Part shown: positions 59,101 to 64,000 of the stretch, in pieces | Layout of the letters: every line of letters begins with the position of its first letter | Numbering within the stretch: position 1 is the first letter of the stretch | Source of the DNA: Phanerochaete sordida | Taxonomy: Eukaryota > Basidiomycota > Agaricomycetes > Polyporales > Phanerochaetaceae | Direction: 5' to 3' | Length of the DNA: 64,000 nucleotides | NCBI GenBank assembly: GCA_019973155.2 | Contig: BPQB01000001.1 | Location: 62,001-126,000 of the forward strand | Notes under the pieces: generated by a model | The model's database searches: none | What the model saw: only the letters and a program-made list of their open reading frames with translations | Told to the model about the DNA's origin: nothing | Made by a program: the position numbers and the translations under genes

Positions 59101-60521
59101 GCCAGATTCGCGGCGTGGACAAGATGCAGATACGCTCGGTGAGTCAAGAATTCCTTTTTTTGCTTCTTACAAGCTGTTGATCAAATTTGTACCAGATCCC
59201 GCTTGGATGCGAGAATCCTCGGCGTATCGCATATCATCCTGGCCTCAACGTCTTCGGTGTGTCGCTTGTCAAGTCGGCTCCTGCCCGAGTTGGCGAGGCC
59301 GAGCTACAAGACAGCACCTTCCGTATACTGGACGGGATCACCTTCAACAGTAGGTTTTACCGCAAGCGTGACTTGCATCGGTACTAAGCATTGAATAGCC
59401 ATCAGCTCCTTCCTGGCTGAGCCCGACGAGGAGGTCAGCGCTGTCCTCGCATTGCCGACGGGCGCGCTGGGTGCATTCATGGTTGGCACGGTCCGGCACC
59501 AGCATGGCGAATTCGAGCCCTCATCCGGACGGCTCATCCTATTCGACCTGGTGCCGGTGATCGGGGGCGAACGTGAGCTGCGGAAGCTAGCAGAGGTGGA
59601 GGCGAACGGCTGCGTATATGCGCTCGCGAGCGTCGAGAACGGCGTCGCCGTTGCCGTTAACACTGCGGTAGGCATCATTCTCTTGGCCGCAGAGTACCGC
59701 TGAGCTCTTGTGACAGGTCGAGCTATATGCGCCGGTCCAACACGAGAACTCTTTTGCGCTGAATAAGGTCTCGTCGTGGAACCACAACTACTTCGTGACT
59801 AGCCTGGTTGCAAAGGGCGATAGACTCATCTGCGGCGACGCCATCAGCTCGGTATCCGTGCTCGAGGTGCTAAACAACAACCTCAAGACCGTCGCTCGAG
59901 ACTACGGTCCCGTGTGGCCAGTTGCACTCGAAGCGACGAAGGACGGCGGGGTCATTGGCGCGAACGTATGTCCGCGACTCTTTTATGCCCCTCCCGCCAC
60001 TGACGACTTCACAGACGGACGGCAACCTGTTCACGTTCGCACTGCCCGAGGACGGCGCCGCGCGCAACGTGCTGGAGCGCACAGGCTCGTACCACCTCGG
60101 CGAGCTCGTGAACACGTTCGTGCCGGGCGGGCCCGCGAGCGGCGCGACCGCCGCCGCAGAGCAGGTGCTGTTCGAGACGGAGCAGCTCTTCGCGACGTCG
60201 AGCGGGCGCCTCGCGCTCGTGCACCACGTCGCAGACGACGGCGTCGCGCTCGCGCTCACGGCGCTGCAGCGCAACATGGGCGGGCTCCTCGTCGGCCCCG
60301 GCGAGACGCGGCATGCGCAGTGGCGCACGCCCGCGAACGCGCGCGGGCGCAGCGACGCGGAGGATACTGCGACGGGCTTCCTCGACGGCGATTTCCTCGA
60401 GGCGTTCCTCACGCATCCTGAGCCCGCGAAGCTGCTCGCTGGGCGTAACGACGCGGAGCGCATCGCGATGTCGGTCGAGCAGGTCGAGGGGATCCTTGAG
60501 AAGCTGCAGAGTTTGCACTAG
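56164..60521 (+). CDS. DDB1: DNA damage-binding protein 1 (DDB1), CUL4 ubiquitin ligase adaptor
   Basis: A many-exon gene of roughly 1150-1190 residues. The N-terminus MKVVTTLHQPSAVVSSVKCR and HLVVAKTNRVEVSSIHPEGL match DDB1, with DHPYPKLILLTLHVEDD soon after. Beta-propeller blocks follow: FFVGDAYGRLSLLTLND, QVLYVGSVLGDSQLVRI, IAPIMDVVLADPDESGQPQI with CSGGANTGSLNVVRTG, and VAVAFWQTNTVALLST. The C-terminal CPSF-A region includes RIAYHPGLNVFGVSLVKSA, NHNYFVTSLVAKGDRLICGD and the ending GRNDAERIAMSVEQVEGILE. DDB1 links CUL4 to WD40 substrate receptors in nucleotide excision repair and chromatin control. Some exon joins between 57250-57520 and 58440-58530 were not fixed exactly. Confidence 0.93.
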
Positions 60522-62641
60522 AGACCCGAGAGATATACGTCATGCCCACGGATTAGAATTGCCGGCATCCGTTGTAGGACCACCCATGTACCATAGCCAC
60601 AATGTTGTAGACATATCAAAGATGTTCTGTGCTTTCGCATACAAGGTTACGAGGAAATTGGGTTGTGGCACAAATCACATTTTTAGAGGATTTCGTATAT
60701 TTTACAGGGCCAGTCAAGTTCCAGTGTCCAAGCTCGAGTCCAATGTTTTGTAGGATTATGTAGAAAGCTCAGCCATGGAGGCAAAGAGGTGGGATGATGA
60801 CCAGGAGGCAAAGGGTGATACGCTGCCGGGCGTTCAGGGTTTCCATGAGGCGAAAGAAGCTCGGGACCAGTCGTATGCTCGCAGAGCTGCGAATGTGGGA
60901 GTGCAGAGATGCCAGCTGCGCCTCGGAGCTGAGAGAAGTGGAAGAGGTAGAGCACAAGCCGACCATGGCAGCAGTGCCTCTATGTCGAGACCAAGATCGG
61001 CTGTCAACTGCGATGAGCACCGTCTTGTCGTGTGGTCAAGATAGAGCTCTTACCTTGCCGCTGAGGCAAGCCATAGGTCAGGTGAATACGGGGCTTCTCG
61101 TTCTTCGGAGCCGAGAACGATGAGGATGATTTGCCCTCCGAATTGAAGGGCGATGGTGATTGCGAAAGCGAATAAGTTACGTGCGAGGGGATAGTATGTG
61201 TGAGGGGGTAGTATGTGCGAGGGAGTAGGATGTGCGAGGGAGTAGTATGTGCGAGGGGATAGTATGTGTAGCGAGCCAAGTGTATGATTTTGTGGTGCGT
61301 GCTTCAATGAACGCGTCAGCCACGATGCTCTCAACATGAGGAAGCACACATACCGAAGTCGTCGTCCAAGCTAGCACCCTCGAGGGCCCAGAAACCTGGC
61401 AGAGTCGTGGGTGCTCCATATGGCGGGCACGCTCGAGCGATCTGCACAAGCCCCTGCGGCTGGCTCGGGGTACCCGGCTCAGGCGGGCTTCGCGACTCTT
61501 CGTGGCTGAGAGTGATGGCGCACCGGAACGTTATAGGGATAGTGATGTGAGAGGTCTTGTAGATAACGATAATAAATATGGATACCGAGAGCGAAGACAG
61601 AGGCGGGGGCGAAGGGAGGGTATTAAGCGTGCTCGATGGAGAGGTGTCGCAGTATTGTTGAGTCGCCACGGGGTCTGCGCGGCTGACTGCATCTGGGGCA
61701 GAGACTATGCGTGGTGCTTCGGTGCCGAGACCAAGATAGCTACAGCAGAGTCAGTGCTAGCACCTCGCGAACAGGACTGTCGAGCTAACCTCTGCGCCCA
61801 AGATGTGTGTTGGAATTGGGTTATTTGATTTGCGCTGGAGCCCGACACCGACGGTTGTCGCGATGAACTGGATAGTGGGACCACTCCCCTCCAATCAGAA
61901 GGATACGATAGCAAGAGGGCATTGGGGTATCGCGATAGTGTATAGTTACTTTTGGGCCAAGGTTGCGGAGAGGTCAGGAAGGGAAGGGGGATGGTAGGCG
62001 TTGGGGAGAGAGAGGGAGGCGAGGGTTTCCAGTCTGGTTCAGCCCATTTTATGCCACCCATTCGAGAGGCTGACAGCGGGGCTGGCACTCACTTCATGGC
62101 TCGTGATATTGCAATCGTGACTGGTCGAGCAGCGACCCCAGCTCTAGGCCCTCCAGAGGCAGCACCCCAAACGGGCATGCTGTGAGATGGGCTACGCTTG
62201 GATTATATTCACCAGTATCTGCGGGAGAAATAGCCCGAGTCCATGGCTCGGCGACCTGTGGGCTAAGACAGATGCTGAGCAGCAAGGGCGAGACGGGCAG
62301 CGTCCGCCTCGCATTTGCTACGCAGTATGCAGCCAGGCTTCCATGTTTCAAATGCCGTAGAGTCCCCAGCGCAAGCGTCGGCCAAACAGGAGAGCATCCT
62401 GGAGTGTCGAGCGGGACGTCGGTGAAGGCGAGAGGCAAGGGGCAGAAAGCGCCGAACGGCTCGTTGTGGCGCGAGACGCCTGCGGCTGCGGTCTCGATCG
62501 AACGGCCACCACCTCATGTACCCACGTTGGATATGCTTTCAATACTGCTAGGCTTACTGTCGTGGATTTGGGCATGAAGCGTAGTCGGGAGTAATGTGAG
62601 TTGATATGCATACATGAACACCAACATCGTGTCTGACTAGC
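60522..62641. other. 2.1-kb region without a confident gene
   Basis: Convergent flanks (DDB1 and the hydrolase) leave 2.1 kb. Open frames on both strands are short, Ser/Pro/Arg-rich and unrecognised; the longest on the minus strand are 62088-61705 and 62438-62094. A minisatellite lies at 61181-61265. A multi-exon minus-strand gene cannot be excluded, but I could not assemble one. Confidence 0.5.
61181..61265. repeat. minisatellite, five copies of a 17-bp unit
   Basis: Five tandem copies of a unit like GTGCGAGGGGATAGTAT with one to three changes per copy span 85 bp. The unit is G-rich on the plus strand and is followed by a partial copy. Confidence 0.85.
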
Positions 62642-63827
62642 CTACAGTTTTGTCTTAGGTATAACAGTGTTTTCAATCCACACACCGAGGTCCTTTGCGA
62701 TATCCGTTGCATGAGACAGAATGATCCAATGGTCGCCGTCATACTCCTTTTTCATGATATCATGCCCACTGAACGGGTCCGTCGCGAATACCGAATATCC
62801 AGACTGCGGCGTGCAGATGTAATCCTTCGCCGCAGCAGCGAAGAATATCGGCGCATCCGTTGGCGGAACTGCACGCTCTGGCGGGATTTCTGAACAGGAG
62901 CGCGCATGAGTTTCGCGAATAAACTCCAGATAGCGTGTCACGTACGCTGATCGTCCTTGGCGGACAGCTGCGTCGTCATGACCTTGTACCAGCACGTGGG
63001 TGCGTCAAAGCCGTTGCGCCTGAAGGTCTCCACCCAGAGTCTCACGTCTTCCTCAGATACGTATGCTGCGCGCGGAGCAGTCCAGTCGTCGAGTAAGGTC
63101 TGCTTGAGCGCGCCGACTGGCGCTATACGTGTCTGCCATGTCTCGGGGTCTTGCGGATAGAGCAAGCTGGCGAACGACTCTATCTGCAGGACACGGTTCA
63201 GCATCCTTGACTGGTTCGGATAAGCACACCATGTACGTACGTGCGCCTGCATCACTGCGTCGACGTCGGCGTCGCTGAAGAACAGCCAGTAGCCGAACGT
63301 GTCGTGCCCGGCCTGCGCCTTCGCCAGGTCCAAGAACGCGCTGAACTCCATCGGGGGCAGGATCGGCACGAATGGCAGGGCGAAGAACGCATACGCAATG
63401 CAGCGCTCTGGATAGTGGTTCGCGAGGCGCGAGACGGCTTTGGCACCCCTGCCCAGAGCGGTCAGCATCGGTGCATACTCGAGGGCCCTGGCCATGTATA
63501 GAGGGCTTACCAGTCGTGTCCGATCGCGATGACCTTGCCAAGCTTCTCCGCGTCGAGCACGTCGACGATGTCCCTGGAAATCAGGCTTGGAACGTACGCT
63601 GCAGGGTCCGTGGGTTTGTCGGTCCCGCCATAGCCGAGCATGTCGGGTGCGATCACGCCGTAGCCCTTGGCTTGCAGAAGCGGCGCGAGATGCCACCAGT
63701 CGTGCGACGTCGACGGAAAGCCATGGCAGAGGAGAAGCGTCGGTCTCGAGGGCTGCGCCGGAGAGAAGTAGTAGCGATACTTCACTCCGCGCGAAGTGAT
63801 CGTCTCTTTGTAGAGGGATGCGTCCAT
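62642..63827 (-). CDS. alpha/beta hydrolase, epoxide hydrolase-like
   Basis: Exons 63827-63511, 63448-63241, 63183-62946 and 62889-62642 join to 336 residues. The oxyanion-hole motif is LLLCHGFPSTSHDWW, with the nucleophile elbow GHDWGAKAVSRLA (Asp) rebuilt across the first splice. The late strand APIFFAAAAKDYICTP precedes the catalytic His in YDGDHWIILSHA. The cap region carries Tyr residues typical of epoxide hydrolases (GYWLFFSD), fitting a soluble epoxide hydrolase or related dehalogenase-fold enzyme. The second intron (63240-63184, 57 nt) is in frame and stop-free. No signal peptide. The substrate is unknown. Confidence 0.88.
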
Positions 63828-64000
63828 GAGCTAGAGGTTTGCTATATCGAGGATTAGAGTACTAGAACTGAGGCTTTATACATCGTACCGTGTGGCCCGC
63901 CCTCGGGAATCCGCGTCGGTCGGCAGGTAAGGTCACCGAGCCTTTAGTAGCTGGGCGCGGAACCGTGGCACCAAAAAGGCGAAGAACTCGGCGAACTTGT

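Noticed and set aside
61331..62088. Possible minus-strand membrane protein gene (wax-synthase-like was considered)
   Set aside because: One hydrophobic segment is present, but none of the expected signature blocks of that family could be found in any frame.

Overview
The window is nuclear DNA from a filamentous basidiomycete, most likely an agaricomycete of the polypore type. The evidence is GC-rich coding sequence, genes on both strands with many introns of about 45-60 nt (GT-AG, a few GC-AG), intergenic gaps of only 0.1-1.5 kb, basidiomycete-style homologues, and a protein family (opening MGQRHQAF) that I associate with polypore genomes. No bacterial, organellar, viral, tRNA or rRNA gene and no intact transposon was seen. 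All gene models were spliced by eye using splice consensus, reading-frame phase and known protein families; homology is from recognition, not from a search.

Left part (1-21.4 kb): the start of a Ric8 G-alpha exchange factor/chaperone gene (cut by the window edge), Mediator subunit MED10, a large SH3 plus Ras-association polarity protein of Tea4/Bud14 type, a histidine-phosphatase (phosphoglycerate-mutase fold) protein with a 20-nt micro-exon, two related intronless SAM methyltransferases flanking a coilin-like gene, a small unidentified split gene, a 1381-residue PPR protein, a membrane-anchored double-thioredoxin PDI-like protein, and the KEOPS subunit Cgi121.

Middle part (21.4-49.2 kb): a candidate 96-residue orphan gene, an 11-exon gene fusing a nucleotidyltransferase-like domain to ankyrin repeats (1835 residues), a CPA2-type Na+(K+)/H+ antiporter, SEC63 (with a 491-nt GC-AG intron inside the codon just before the HPD motif), the largest subunit of RNA polymerase III, proteasome subunit alpha-1, KGD4/MRPS36, a tandem pair of MGQRHQAF-family leucine-rich proteins, and a Gar2/Nsr1-type nucleolin.

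Right part (49.2-64 kb): Rab escort protein, a tiny protein made of four PAM2-like motifs, a mitochondrial SLC25A38/Hem25-type carrier, a mitochondrial short/branched-chain acyl-CoA dehydrogenase, DDB1, a 2.1-kb gene-poor stretch with a 17-bp minisatellite, and an epoxide-hydrolase-like alpha/beta hydrolase.

Most genes are housekeeping (transcription, nucleolus, secretion, mitochondria, proteolysis) and are arranged as divergent pairs sharing short promoters (PPR/unknown, PDI/CGI121, RPC1/SCL1, GAR2/REP, ACAD/DDB1) or as tail-to-tail pairs. The parts that look least described are the nucleotidyltransferase-ankyrin fusion, the PAM2-array mini-protein, the tandem MGQRHQAF family and the orphan small genes.
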